Assembly (NCBI RefSeq): GCF_900102215.1 | Contig: NZ_FNBG01000033.1 | Span: 1 to 51,569 of the forward strand | Direction: 5' to 3' | From: Fontibacillus panacisegetis | GTDB taxonomy: Bacteria; Bacillota; Bacilli; Paenibacillales; Paenibacillaceae | Length of the DNA: 51,569 nucleotides | Shown here: in pieces, positions 16,044-24,843 of the stretch | How positions within the stretch are numbered: position 1 is the first letter of the stretch | Layout of the letters: each line of letters begins with the position of its first letter | Translations under genes and position numbers: made by a program | Notes under the pieces: model-generated | Told to the model about the DNA's origin: nothing | The model's database searches: none | Seen by the model: only the letters and a program-made list of their open reading frames with translations

Positions 16044-17876
16044 CTATTTAACAGTTCTATACTTATAAAGAGTTGCGCCTTCTGTCTTATAAACTGTATC
16101 AAATAAGCTCAGATCAACATTTTGCTCCTTAACCCAATTATCACTTGTCCCATGAATTAATACGATATATGAGTTTTTGTTTGGGTCTGATTTCCAAGCA
16201 TTATAGTCCAATATATTGGGCTCGTACATTGCGGCTAGAGCAGTATTGTTATATTTAGGCCATATTTCTGTATATGAATAAAACCATAGCTGCTGTAACA
16301 AGTCCCCTATAACAGGTAAATATGAGTTTTCCCCCACATATTCATCTTTATTCGCTAAAATGTAGTCCATAAATTCCCGTTGCTCATTAGTATATATAAT
16401 ACTCATGTTTTTAGATACATCCTTATTAAACTTTTGTACTTTTGTGATATTTCTCTCAATTTCTATATTAAACAAATTATTTTTTTTTTGTATAGGTTCA
16501 TCAAAAGCAATAGATGCTAATCCCAGAAAACATATAACACCTATATAACATATAAATAATGGTTTAAACTTCTCCTTCGTATAATTCAAGCCTATTGCAA
16601 ATAGTAGGATAAAAATATTTTCTAACAAATAATAGTTTTTATAAAAATAATAAGAAGATGCTATTCCTAGCATACCAAATATAAAAATTACAATCGCATA
16701 ACTAAAGTACGTGATTGAACTTGCAAGAATTAAAGATTTTTGTTTTTCTCGCAGTAAATAAAATAAAGCGACCCCAGAAAAAAGTAAATAGGGTTTAAAA
16801 TCCGAATATAGTTCCCTATATATAAAACCTTCTGCTGAAATAGAACCAACACCCCCAGCTTCCACTGTGTGATTTAAAAAAACTAGATATACACAACCAA
16901 ATAGAAAGGTAAAACCACAAACAATTAAATTTTCAAGAGTAGACATTCTTTTAATAACTGTTTGAATATTTAAATCTGGCTTTTTATATCCATCTTTCAA
17001 TAAATTAGTGAGTACGAATCCCATTATTGCAGGTGGAATAAAATAATAATAAGCAAACATTAGCCCTACTAAATTTAAGGTGAGTAATACTATTCTTAGA
17101 GTACCTTTTTCTATTCTATCTGCTATGAAAATAAACGCTAACGCTAATAAAATACCTGCCATTTGGCTGGTAAAACCGAAAAGTATACTATTCATGTTAT
17201 AGCCAATTGCTGTTGCGATACTCAAAATAGTAATTTGCAAATAATCAGTTTTTTTGGTTATACTTATATACATGTTATATATTGTGATTATTGTAAAAAA
17301 ATAGAAAATGAAATTACTAGTGAGATATATTCCCAAATTCAAAGAGTTAGAGGTAGAAAAACTCATTAACAAACCTGTATTCACATAAGATAAAAAAGGA
17401 TAGCTCGACATGTGCATATAGGAAATCATATCATTTATGCTTAGTAAGAGTCTTCCTGTATGAGAGAAGTACTTAGAAAACAAGTAATGTACAGAAGGAT
17501 CTGTCGTAAGAAAGTTTATATTCATTGAAGAAGTGTACATATGAAAAAAAACAAAAATACTAAAAGCTAAACTTAAAATACAAACATATATATCATGCGT
17601 GGTAAATTTTAATTTTGATATTTTCAAGTCTATTTTTCTTTTTCTATATAAAGTAATTAAAAAAATAATTACTAAAACATTTATAATAGAAATTGTTACT
17701 CCAGTCGTTCTGATGTTAATCAAATCTAAAATAAGGCTACACAAGGCAATATAAGATAAATATGAAACAAATAAAACGTTAATTACCATTATGATTCTAT
17801 CAATTTCGTGAGAAATGATAACAAATGCTATACTTAATAAAGCAATTGATGTTAACAAAAATAATATTAGTTGCAT
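16044..17876 (-). CDS. Polytopic membrane protein, GT-C-like
   Basis: A 610-residue protein with roughly 12-14 hydrophobic helices and a soluble C-terminal domain of about 150 residues. The first large external loop contains NFLTTDPSVHYLFSKYF near residue 125, an acidic plus His pattern like that of GT-C glycosyltransferases. I do not recognise a specific family. It starts 10 bases before the stop of the upstream acyltransferase and is followed 26 bases later by the epimerase. With the polyprenyl-phosphate GT2 and the GtrA-type protein it fits the third, sugar-transferring part of a Gtr-like system. The alternative is a polymerase-like protein. Confidence 0.6.
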   Translation of the reverse strand: MQLILFLLTSIALLSIAFVIISHEIDRIIMVINVLFVSYLSYIALCSLILDLINIRTTGVTISIINVLVIIFLITLYRKRKIDLKISKLKFTTHDIYVCILSLAFSIFVFFHMYTSSMNINFLTTDPSVHYLFSKYFSHTGRLLLSINDMISYMHMSSYPFLSYVNTGLLMSFSTSNSLNLGIYLTSNFIFYFFTIITIYNMYISITKKTDYLQITILSIATAIGYNMNSILFGFTSQMAGILLALAFIFIADRIEKGTLRIVLLTLNLVGLMFAYYYFIPPAIMGFVLTNLLKDGYKKPDLNIQTVIKRMSTLENLIVCGFTFLFGCVYLVFLNHTVEAGGVGSISAEGFIYRELYSDFKPYLLFSGVALFYLLREKQKSLILASSITYFSYAIVIFIFGMLGIASSYYFYKNYYLLENIFILLFAIGLNYTKEKFKPLFICYIGVICFLGLASIAFDEPIQKKNNLFNIEIERNITKVQKFNKDVSKNMSIIYTNEQREFMDYILANKDEYVGENSYLPVIGDLLQQLWFYSYTEIWPKYNNTALAAMYEPNILDYNAWKSDPNKNSYIVLIHGTSDNWVKEQNVDLSLFDTVYKTEGATLYKYRTVK

Positions 17877-18961
17877 TGATTTACATCACCCTTTAATTGA
17901 TTAGCGCTACTGTTGCTAGTATTTTTTTTAAACTTCAAAGCCTGTTTTTCTACTAGATGCCACGAAAAAAATGCAAACATTAAAGTTATTGGTAAGGAAA
18001 TCATAAAATTAATAAATGGTGACGTTTGATTATTTAGTTTCCACTGTACAATTTGTTGAACAGGAAACGCATATATGTATATGCCATAGGAAAGGTCTCC
18101 ATATTTGGATACTTTACTAAAAATAGATTTACCGTAAAACGCAAAAAATACTATTAAATAAGACCCGCAGAATAAAAAGGCACCTTTAAAGTTTCCTAAT
18201 TGCATTGTTATAATCAAAACTACTATGCAACCAATTGCCCAAATGGGTTTTAATTTTATACTTTCACGGTAAGAATAAAAAATCGCTCCCATTAAAAAGT
18301 ATAATATCAATTCTAAAAGGCTGCCCAATAAAAAACCATGTATATTAGTATTAAGAAGTTGCTGAGGAATGATGCTATTTAAAATAAATATGATAATAAA
18401 TAATAAAAGTACACCTTTACCTTTTTTTATAAGTCCATAGTATCCTATAATTGCCAGTCCTATATAACATAGTATTTCATATGGAAGTGTCCAAATTGAT
18501 CCATTAATGGCACTTGGATATACATTATTTTCAAACACCCCTGGTAATCCGTATTGAATACTTATTAGAAATGCATTATTAAAGTAACTCCATGTCGAAT
18601 AATTTCGGAAATACTCTGATAATGTTAATGTTGTTAATAATGGTCCTAAAACTAATACTGTTAAAATTGTAACTATCCATATGGCAGGAAACAATCTTAA
18701 AATACGATTTAATATGAATTGTTTTAAATTTGAATGTTCATAACTCTTACTTATTAAAAACCCGCTGATTACAAAAAATATTGATACAGCAATTCCACCA
18801 AAGGTCCATTGTCCTCTAGAAATAGAAGAAAATAGTTCAGTTTGCTGCCCAGTAATCGGATAGCTGTGAGAAACGATTACTAAAACTGCTGCAATCAGCC
18901 TTATAAAATCCAAATTATTAGATCTTGAATGTATTTTCTCAATAAGCAACTCACTTTTCAT
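17867..18961 (-). CDS. Acyltransferase 3 family membrane protein
   Basis: A 364-residue polytopic membrane protein of the acyltransferase-3 family. The N-terminus NLDFIRLIAAVLVIVSHSYP carries the conserved Arg and His. About ten helices follow. It most likely O-acetylates a sugar of the glycan built by this operon. GGTGAGGGTGA precedes the ATG. It overlaps the next gene by 10 bases, consistent with one transcript. A short basic tail, KFKKNTSNSSANQLK, follows the last helix. Donor and acceptor are not visible from sequence. Confidence 0.86.
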   Translation of the reverse strand: MKSELLIEKIHSRSNNLDFIRLIAAVLVIVSHSYPITGQQTELFSSISRGQWTFGGIAVSIFFVISGFLISKSYEHSNLKQFILNRILRLFPAIWIVTILTVLVLGPLLTTLTLSEYFRNYSTWSYFNNAFLISIQYGLPGVFENNVYPSAINGSIWTLPYEILCYIGLAIIGYYGLIKKGKGVLLLFIIIFILNSIIPQQLLNTNIHGFLLGSLLELILYFLMGAIFYSYRESIKLKPIWAIGCIVVLIITMQLGNFKGAFLFCGSYLIVFFAFYGKSIFSKVSKYGDLSYGIYIYAFPVQQIVQWKLNNQTSPFINFMISLPITLMFAFFSWHLVEKQALKFKKNTSNSSANQLKGDVNQCN

Positions 18962-18985
18962 TTATTCACCCTCACCATTTCAATC

Positions 18986-20770
18986 CTATTTCAGTATCTT
19001 TTTACCATAATAAAACAACTTGTTTTTCACTTTAAATAAAAGAGTCCTAAAACTCATTCCCTTAATCTTGTAAATAATAGTTGGTGGTTTCTCCATTAAA
19101 TATTCCACATCTTTAAATATAGATGCCATATCAATTTGAAATTTATACTTCAGATTTTTTTCTCTTACGATAGATAAGTATTGATCAAAGAGAGCTTGCC
19201 TCTCAGTGTTATGACTTATATTAGACGGAACCCGATATAAGGAGGTTAGTTTCTCAACATATAGGAAATCATATTTAAAAGCATACCTCATCCATAAATC
19301 CCAATCCTCCAAAACTTCCAAATCAGGATCTATCCCCCCCAAATCCTCATATATTTGTCGATCAAATAAAACTGTTTGAATTGGAAAATAGTTATGATGC
19401 ATAAGTACTAATCTATTAAAAGGTTGCCTATGTTGTACATTATGGAATATTTCTCTATAGATATAGGGTTCTCGAGAAACAACCTCTGTTGGTACTTCAA
19501 AGCTAATGGAATATGCTGCTTTACATTCAGGATGCTTTAAAATGCTAGATACTAGGACTTCCACATGATCCGCATAAAGCAAATCATCATCATCTAAAAA
19601 ATTGAAGTACTTTCCTCGTGCTAATTCTAACGCCATATTTCCTACAATGCATCTTCCAACTTTATCATTTGTAGACTTGTAAACTATATTTAAATCTTGA
19701 AATTCTTCATGCAGTAAGCTTTCAGAAATCGGTGGGCCATCCTCGACAATAATCACTTCAATATTTTTATATGTCTGATTTCTAACACTAAGCAACGCTT
19801 CTCTAAGAACATTTGGTCTTCCACATGTACGAATTAATATCGATACTAAAGGAAAACCATCTGGTTGTTCATTAACATAAAAAGCTCCATCCCTATTAAT
19901 CTCATAATCCCAAAGTTTAAAATCTGGTCTAAATTGACTTTTATCAGCCTTCCGCTTCCATTTTCTATATTTAACTCCCTCAAATGGACTTTTCAATAGT
20001 TTTTTTAATATTGTACTTTTATGGCTTTTAGCCGGTCCATTAATAAATAATAGGCCACTAAACATTACATGTCCCTTAATAATATCCTTAATACTACCAA
20101 ACTTATAACGGAGCATCAGATTCATGTAAGTACTATTATAAAATTGGTTTGGTTTTACTTCTCCCGCGCTCATATAAGTGTAGTGGTGAACCACACTTTT
20201 AGGTACATAGTTTAATTTATATCCTTGGGCTCTAAATCTCCAACTTAGATCCACATCTTCACCATACATAAATATTCTTTCATCAAACATACCTATTTGT
20301 ATAAAATAATCTCTTCGTACTAAGCAACACGCTCCACTGGACCAACTTGTTTCCATAGTAACAGGATTATATACCTTAGGATGTTCATATGGAAATTGCC
20401 TCGATTCCCATAACCCAACATTATCATCAGAACTATCAATTGCATTTATTAATTCAGTAATACAATTGCAATCCACCTCAGTGTCAATATTCAGAAAGAA
20501 AATATAATCCTGTTTTGTATGATTAACACCATAATTATTAGCCTTCCCGAACCCTAAATTCTTATCCAAAAAAAAGTGTTGATAGCCACCAAATAAATGT
20601 TTGTTTTCATAAGACTCTATTATTTTTCTACTATTGTCTTTAGAGTTATTATCTACGAAAGTAAGATACAATTTTTCTAAAGGATAATTCTGATTAGTCA
20701 AACTTTTCAATAGTCCTGAAATCCACTTTTCAGAATTATAAGAAACAAAAATTATGTCTATCGTACTCAT
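18986..20770 (-). CDS. Tandem-domain GT2 glycosyltransferase
   Basis: A 594-residue protein with two complete GT2 domains. Domain 1 (about 1-250) opens with IDIIFVSYNSEKWISGLL, has FVDNNSKD, a DxD-type NIDTEVD near residue 97, and GEDVDLSWRFRAQGY near residue 170, like rhamnosyltransferases. Domain 2 (about 300-560) opens with FPLVSILIRTCGRPNVL and has VEDGPP, FLDDDDLL and LEDWDLWMRYA. It may add two sugars or alternate linkages during chain growth, as known for two-domain polymerising transferases. AAGGAG precedes the ATG. The short C-terminus is basic and could contact the membrane. Donor sugars are inferred, not shown. Confidence 0.85.
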   Translation of the reverse strand: MSTIDIIFVSYNSEKWISGLLKSLTNQNYPLEKLYLTFVDNNSKDNSRKIIESYENKHLFGGYQHFFLDKNLGFGKANNYGVNHTKQDYIFFLNIDTEVDCNCITELINAIDSSDDNVGLWESRQFPYEHPKVYNPVTMETSWSSGACCLVRRDYFIQIGMFDERIFMYGEDVDLSWRFRAQGYKLNYVPKSVVHHYTYMSAGEVKPNQFYNSTYMNLMLRYKFGSIKDIIKGHVMFSGLLFINGPAKSHKSTILKKLLKSPFEGVKYRKWKRKADKSQFRPDFKLWDYEINRDGAFYVNEQPDGFPLVSILIRTCGRPNVLREALLSVRNQTYKNIEVIIVEDGPPISESLLHEEFQDLNIVYKSTNDKVGRCIVGNMALELARGKYFNFLDDDDLLYADHVEVLVSSILKHPECKAAYSISFEVPTEVVSREPYIYREIFHNVQHRQPFNRLVLMHHNYFPIQTVLFDRQIYEDLGGIDPDLEVLEDWDLWMRYAFKYDFLYVEKLTSLYRVPSNISHNTERQALFDQYLSIVREKNLKYKFQIDMASIFKDVEYLMEKPPTIIYKIKGMSFRTLLFKVKNKLFYYGKKILK

Positions 20771-20798
20771 TCTTATCTCCTTATGCTCACCACATAAT

Positions 20799-22205
20799 TT
20801 ATTTCATGTCATTATTTCTATTTTCCAGTTCACCTTCTAGCCACTTTATACCTTCATCCTTTTCTTTTAATTGAGCCTTCAGCCACTCTATACCCTCATC
20901 CTTTTCTTTTAATTGTGTCTTCAGCCACTCTATACCCTCATCCTTTTCTTTTAATTGTGCCTTTAACCACTCTATCCCTTCATTCCTTTCCAGTAACTGA
21001 TTTTCTAACCACTGTATTCCTTTGTCCTTTTCCCCATTCGTATTTTCAAGCCAATTAATATATTTTTCTTTATCTTCAATTAGCATATTACTTTTCTTAT
21101 AAGCATCTTTATAGAATGCAAGCTCTGCATAAGATATCATTTTATTGTTTGCTTGATCTCGCGAGTGCTGTCTATATTCAAGCAGGGGCTGATTTACCTT
21201 TTTAGCAAGCCACCCCTGACTTATCATTCTGGAAAATAAATTAAAGTCCTCTGGAACTGTACTCTCTTGAAGATATCCTCCTACTTCTTCAAAGGCCTCG
21301 CGTCTATACATTGAAGAACCATGTATAAAATTTTTTCCTTCTTTAATTGTTTCAATTGCATTTGTATCGAATTCCGGAAAATTAATGATATAGAATTCAT
21401 TATATTTTATTGAACCCTTCCATTCTTCATTAAAACTATCATAGACAATGCGAGCTCTCGGACCAAATAGCGCAAAATCAGTATAAGCAATTCCAATTCT
21501 AGGGTTACAGTCTAATATCTCAGAAGTCCTTTCAATATAATCACTTCTGAAACGATTATCTGCTCCCAAAAAGCAAATATAATCTGACTTAGTTAAAGAA
21601 ACTGCCTTATTAAAATTCTGGACAATCCCCAAATTTGTTGGATTTCTATTAAATTTTATAAGGTCAGGATACTTTTCAACGTAAATTGAGGCAATTTCTT
21701 GTGTATTATCTTCAGAGCAATCATCAGTAATAAGAATTTCATCTGGCAGAAATGTTTGTCGCAATACTGATTCTATTGCTTCTATTAAAAAGGAGCCATA
21801 GTTATATGAGGCAATAATTACTGCAGTGGTCTTCTTTTTAAAGTTGCTATCATTTTTAACTAAATAGTATTCTCCATTATAAGTGAATCTTTCATGTACA
21901 TGAATCTGGGTGTTCTTCAGAAGATTTTCTAACTCATTCTCGACTAAAACACTTCTAACTTTCTCCGATATAATAAATTCAAAGGGATAGTTAAACTGAT
22001 TGCAAAGAAACACAACTGCCTTCAAATCAGTCTCTCCTGTAATGTTAATAAACAAAACTACATGATTAATATTAAAAGCATCATAATTCGAAAATGGAAC
22101 AATTTCTTTTGTCCTTAATTCGAGAAGTTGCTTATATAATTGATCCATAGTTACTTGACAGTTATCATTACTTTCATAATAAACTCCCTCGTATTTAAGG
22201 ATCAT
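20799..22205 (-). CDS. GT2 glycosyltransferase with six C-terminal 14-residue repeats
   Basis: A 468-residue protein in three parts. Residues 1-125 form an N-terminal region I do not recognise. Residues about 126-380 are a GT2 domain (TTAVIIASYNYGSFLIEAI, then ITDDCSEDNT, then LGADNRF where a DxD is usual, then VPEDFNLFSRM). Residues 383-466 are six 14-residue repeats of the pattern I-x-WL-x-x-x-L-x-E-x-x-x-G, rich in Lys and Glu and predicted helical. The start ATG overlaps the methyltransferase stop by four bases, with GAGGTG upstream. The repeat tail could be an extended helix or coiled coil that positions the enzyme or partners. The donor sugar is unknown. Confidence 0.85.
   Translation of the reverse strand: MILKYEGVYYESNDNCQVTMDQLYKQLLELRTKEIVPFSNYDAFNINHVVLFINITGETDLKAVVFLCNQFNYPFEFIISEKVRSVLVENELENLLKNTQIHVHERFTYNGEYYLVKNDSNFKKKTTAVIIASYNYGSFLIEAIESVLRQTFLPDEILITDDCSEDNTQEIASIYVEKYPDLIKFNRNPTNLGIVQNFNKAVSLTKSDYICFLGADNRFRSDYIERTSEILDCNPRIGIAYTDFALFGPRARIVYDSFNEEWKGSIKYNEFYIINFPEFDTNAIETIKEGKNFIHGSSMYRREAFEEVGGYLQESTVPEDFNLFSRMISQGWLAKKVNQPLLEYRQHSRDQANNKMISYAELAFYKDAYKKSNMLIEDKEKYINWLENTNGEKDKGIQWLENQLLERNEGIEWLKAQLKEKDEGIEWLKTQLKEKDEGIEWLKAQLKEKDEGIKWLEGELENRNNDMK
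20808..21059 (-). repeat. In-frame 42-base tandem repeat (six units)
   Basis: Six 42-base units at the 3' end of the GT2 gene encode the 14-residue repeats. Units 3-5 are nearly identical at DNA level; the outer units are diverged. This pattern suggests recent unit gain in the middle, so the copy number may vary between strains. Confidence 0.85.
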
Positions 22206-22729
22206 TTGATATACACCTCTAATTTATAAATGTCATTCTCATTATCAAAATAAAGTTGATTCTTCAGCAAGTAGGGGAACCTCATTCTATAGTAATCATC
22301 AACATGACATGTAATTACAACCCCATTTTCATTTAATATATTGTCGATAATCTTATATATTAAATTGCATGAACCGCCTATATAGGGTTCATATAACACC
22401 TCAGAAAATAGAACAAGATCATACTTAGAATTTTTTTCATCTATAAGATCAAACAGGGAGTGTTTGGAAAATTCCACATTCCTCGTACAATTTTCATCTG
22501 CCTTTTGTATAACAGCATCCGAAATATCAATACCCAAGATATGATTACCTCTTATTTTTTTAGTTATATATCCATCGCCGCAGCCGATATCTATCACATT
22601 GTCAAAACTTCTAAAACTGGACTCTGCTATAATAATATCCCTTTTATCATTTAAAAATTTTGCATATTTATCAGAATCGGTTATAGAATTTTGAATATTC
22701 AAATAATCATTAATAGCATCAATACCCAT
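22202..22729 (-). CDS. Small SAM-dependent methyltransferase
   Basis: A 175-residue class I methyltransferase. The SAM-binding motif I is VIDIGCGDGYIT near residue 46. A LGIDIS acidic loop and a DLVLFSEVLYE motif-IV-like segment near residue 104 follow, then GVVITCHVDD. The fold is close to minimal length, like NodS-type or biosynthetic sugar methyltransferases. GGAGAGG precedes the ATG. It lies between Wzt and the repeat-tailed GT2 and overlaps the GT2 start by four bases. In ABC-exported glycans a terminal methyl group often stops chain growth and is recognised by the Wzt C-terminal domain; this role is inferred here. Confidence 0.82.
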   Translation of the reverse strand: MGIDAINDYLNIQNSITDSDKYAKFLNDKRDIIIAESSFRSFDNVIDIGCGDGYITKKIRGNHILGIDISDAVIQKADENCTRNVEFSKHSLFDLIDEKNSKYDLVLFSEVLYEPYIGGSCNLIYKIIDNILNENGVVITCHVDDYYRMRFPYLLKNQLYFDNENDIYKLEVYIK

Positions 22730-22747
22730 TATCTATCCTCTCCCAAC

Positions 22748-24022
22748 CTAAAGCAAAGTTACATCCATTGGGATCCCCATCAATGACCATCTGGTCTGAT
22801 TCGGTGGATCGTTACTTTTGAAAAGAGCAACATTGTCAATTCGATCAAAAAACTTGTTAGTTGGAATATTATCTACTAATAAAATTGTAAAAGTATAATA
22901 ACCAGACCTCAGATAATTAGCAAAACTGAACTCTATAATATTTAACTTGTTTGCTCGAACATTTTTAATATTTATGCCCTCATACCTAGTGTTCGTTCCA
23001 ACTAATTCAACCTGATTTTTGTCTCTTACATGCATACCAACAACAATTTCATCTAAATCTATTTTTGAAATTACTTCAATTCTTAACGTCATTTTCTGAT
23101 TAAAATCAAATTCATTACATGGTTCCCCTTTAGCGTTATAAAGAGCACAATATTGAACTATAGCCTCACCAGTTCCACTTCTAGTATTTGAAACTGCTTC
23201 GGCGAATTTTTTTGCCGCCTTAGAAGATTTGCTTGCACTTTCAATAGGATGTATATTGTTTACTCTATTCAGCAATCCTTCATTACTACGCAAATCATTA
23301 ATATATATATCTGAAACAGTCCCAGCGTCGCCCTCAAGTTTTATTTTTCCATTTTCTATATAAATGACTCGATTACATAAAGACTTAATTGCTCCTGTAT
23401 CATGGCTAACAAACAAAATTGTACAACCTTGTTCCATCAAGTCACGCATTTTTTTCATACATTTGGCCTGAAATGCCGCATCTCCAACACTCAAAGCCTC
23501 ATCAATAATTAGGATTTCTGGTTCAACATTAATAGCAACGGCAAATGCCAAACGTGCAAACATACCACTTGAATATGTCTTAACTGGTTGGTATACAAAG
23601 TCTCCTATATCAGCAAACGCTAGTATTTTACTGATTTTTCTATCCATTTCCTCCTTTGAGTAGCCCATAATTGTTCCATTAAGGAAAATATTTTCCATCC
23701 CTGTATACTCCGGATTAAAGCCCGCACCCAATTCAAGAAGAGCTGAGACTTTGCCATTTACAACAACTGAACCACTAGTAGGCTGTAATACTCCCGTTAT
23801 CAACTTTAATAAAGTCGACTTTCCAGATCCATTTTTTCCAATAACCCCAACTATCTCCCCTTTACTTACTTTGAAACTAACTCCATCTAATGCCCTGAAT
23901 TCTTTATGCCACTTTTTTTTACGAGGTAATATAGCCTCTTTAAGGCGGTCTGAGGTCTGGTTGTAGAGTTTGTAAATTTTAACTACATTCTCCACACTAA
24001 TTATTGTATCATTTTCTTCCAT
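22748..24022 (-). CDS. wzt: Polysaccharide ABC exporter ATPase with C-terminal glycan-binding domain
   Basis: A 424-residue protein. The N-terminal ~250 residues form the ATPase: Walker A GKNGSGKST near residue 61, signature YSSGMFARLAFAVAI near residue 149, Walker B ILIIDEALSVGD near residue 169, and the switch His in FVSHD. Residues about 280-424 form a beta-rich Wzt_C-type domain that binds the non-reducing end of the glycan in O9a/O12-type systems. A short linker between them contains SASKSSKAAKKFAEAV. GGAG precedes the ATG. It pairs with Wzm at 24034 and energises export of a finished lipid-linked glycan across the membrane. Confidence 0.92.
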   Translation of the reverse strand: MEENDTIISVENVVKIYKLYNQTSDRLKEAILPRKKKWHKEFRALDGVSFKVSKGEIVGVIGKNGSGKSTLLKLITGVLQPTSGSVVVNGKVSALLELGAGFNPEYTGMENIFLNGTIMGYSKEEMDRKISKILAFADIGDFVYQPVKTYSSGMFARLAFAVAINVEPEILIIDEALSVGDAAFQAKCMKKMRDLMEQGCTILFVSHDTGAIKSLCNRVIYIENGKIKLEGDAGTVSDIYINDLRSNEGLLNRVNNIHPIESASKSSKAAKKFAEAVSNTRSGTGEAIVQYCALYNAKGEPCNEFDFNQKMTLRIEVISKIDLDEIVVGMHVRDKNQVELVGTNTRYEGINIKNVRANKLNIIEFSFANYLRSGYYTFTILLVDNIPTNKFFDRIDNVALFKSNDPPNQTRWSLMGIPMDVTLL

Positions 24023-24033
24023 ATTACCATCTC

Positions 24034-24843
24034 CTAAAGTACATCCGCGAAATGGGGCTTCATTCTTTTATATAGAACTATCCCTGTACCTGTTAATACA
24101 CAAATTAGAGTCCAAAAGTATATCGTAAGATTATAATGATGCCAAAATCCAACATGGTGAATTAGTGAATCACGATAACCCTGAACAATATAAAATAAAG
24201 GATTAATTTTGAAAAAAAACTGGTATTTTTCTGGTACAATATCGAACGACCAAAAAATTGGTGTTACCCAAAATAACACCTGTAGTATCATAGTAATGAA
24301 CTGCGCTATATCCCTGCTAAAGACTACAAGTGTAGAAGTAATAATTGTAATACTAAATACCAATGCTACGGTTGCTATTAAGTAATATAAAATTTGAAAG
24401 TGGTATACACTTGGTGATACTCCATAGCTATATGTTAGAACAAGTAAAATGACTATAAAAAACAGATGAGCGAATAATGAAGAAACTATCTTAACAATTG
24501 GTAACAAACTGATTTTGAACACAACTTTTTTTACTAGGTAGCTATTTTCCAAAAAAACACTCGTCGTATTATTAATTGCATCAGAAAAAAAATACCAAGG
24601 AACTATGGCAGCCATTAACCACAATAAAAATGGAAAATCATCTATTGGCATATTCCTAAATCCCAGTTGAAACACAACCCAATAAACTAGAATCATAAAT
24701 GCAGGCTGAATGAAAGCCCATAGTACACCGAGATATGATCCCAAGTACTTCGATTTAAAATCCTTAAGAGATAATGCAACAATCATATTTTTACTTTTGT
24801 ACAAGCTGAATATGCTATTAAAAACCTTCTTAATTAAAACCAT
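24034..24843 (-). CDS. wzm: Polysaccharide ABC exporter permease
   Basis: A 269-residue ABC-2-type permease with six predicted helices, of the Wzm/TagG/RfbA group. It begins with an amphipathic N-terminal part containing ALSLKDFKSKYLGSYLG, followed by the AFIQPAFMILVYWVVF helix. It ends near residue 260 with a cytoplasmic tail, YKRMKPHFADVL. AAGGAAGG precedes the ATG. It is the first gene of the minus-strand glycan operon, 11 bases before wzt. A teichoic-acid exporter (TagG) is the nearest alternative. The Wzt C-terminal domain and the rml genes favour a heteropolysaccharide. Confidence 0.92.
   Translation of the reverse strand: MVLIKKVFNSIFSLYKSKNMIVALSLKDFKSKYLGSYLGVLWAFIQPAFMILVYWVVFQLGFRNMPIDDFPFLLWLMAAIVPWYFFSDAINNTTSVFLENSYLVKKVVFKISLLPIVKIVSSLFAHLFFIVILLVLTYSYGVSPSVYHFQILYYLIATVALVFSITIITSTLVVFSRDIAQFITMILQVLFWVTPIFWSFDIVPEKYQFFFKINPLFYIVQGYRDSLIHHVGFWHHYNLTIYFWTLICVLTGTGIVLYKRMKPHFADVL

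Noticed and set aside
20808..21059. Regular direct repeats resembling a CRISPR array
   Set aside because: The 42-base units are contiguous, without spacers, and translate in frame as a protein repeat at the end of a glycosyltransferase.
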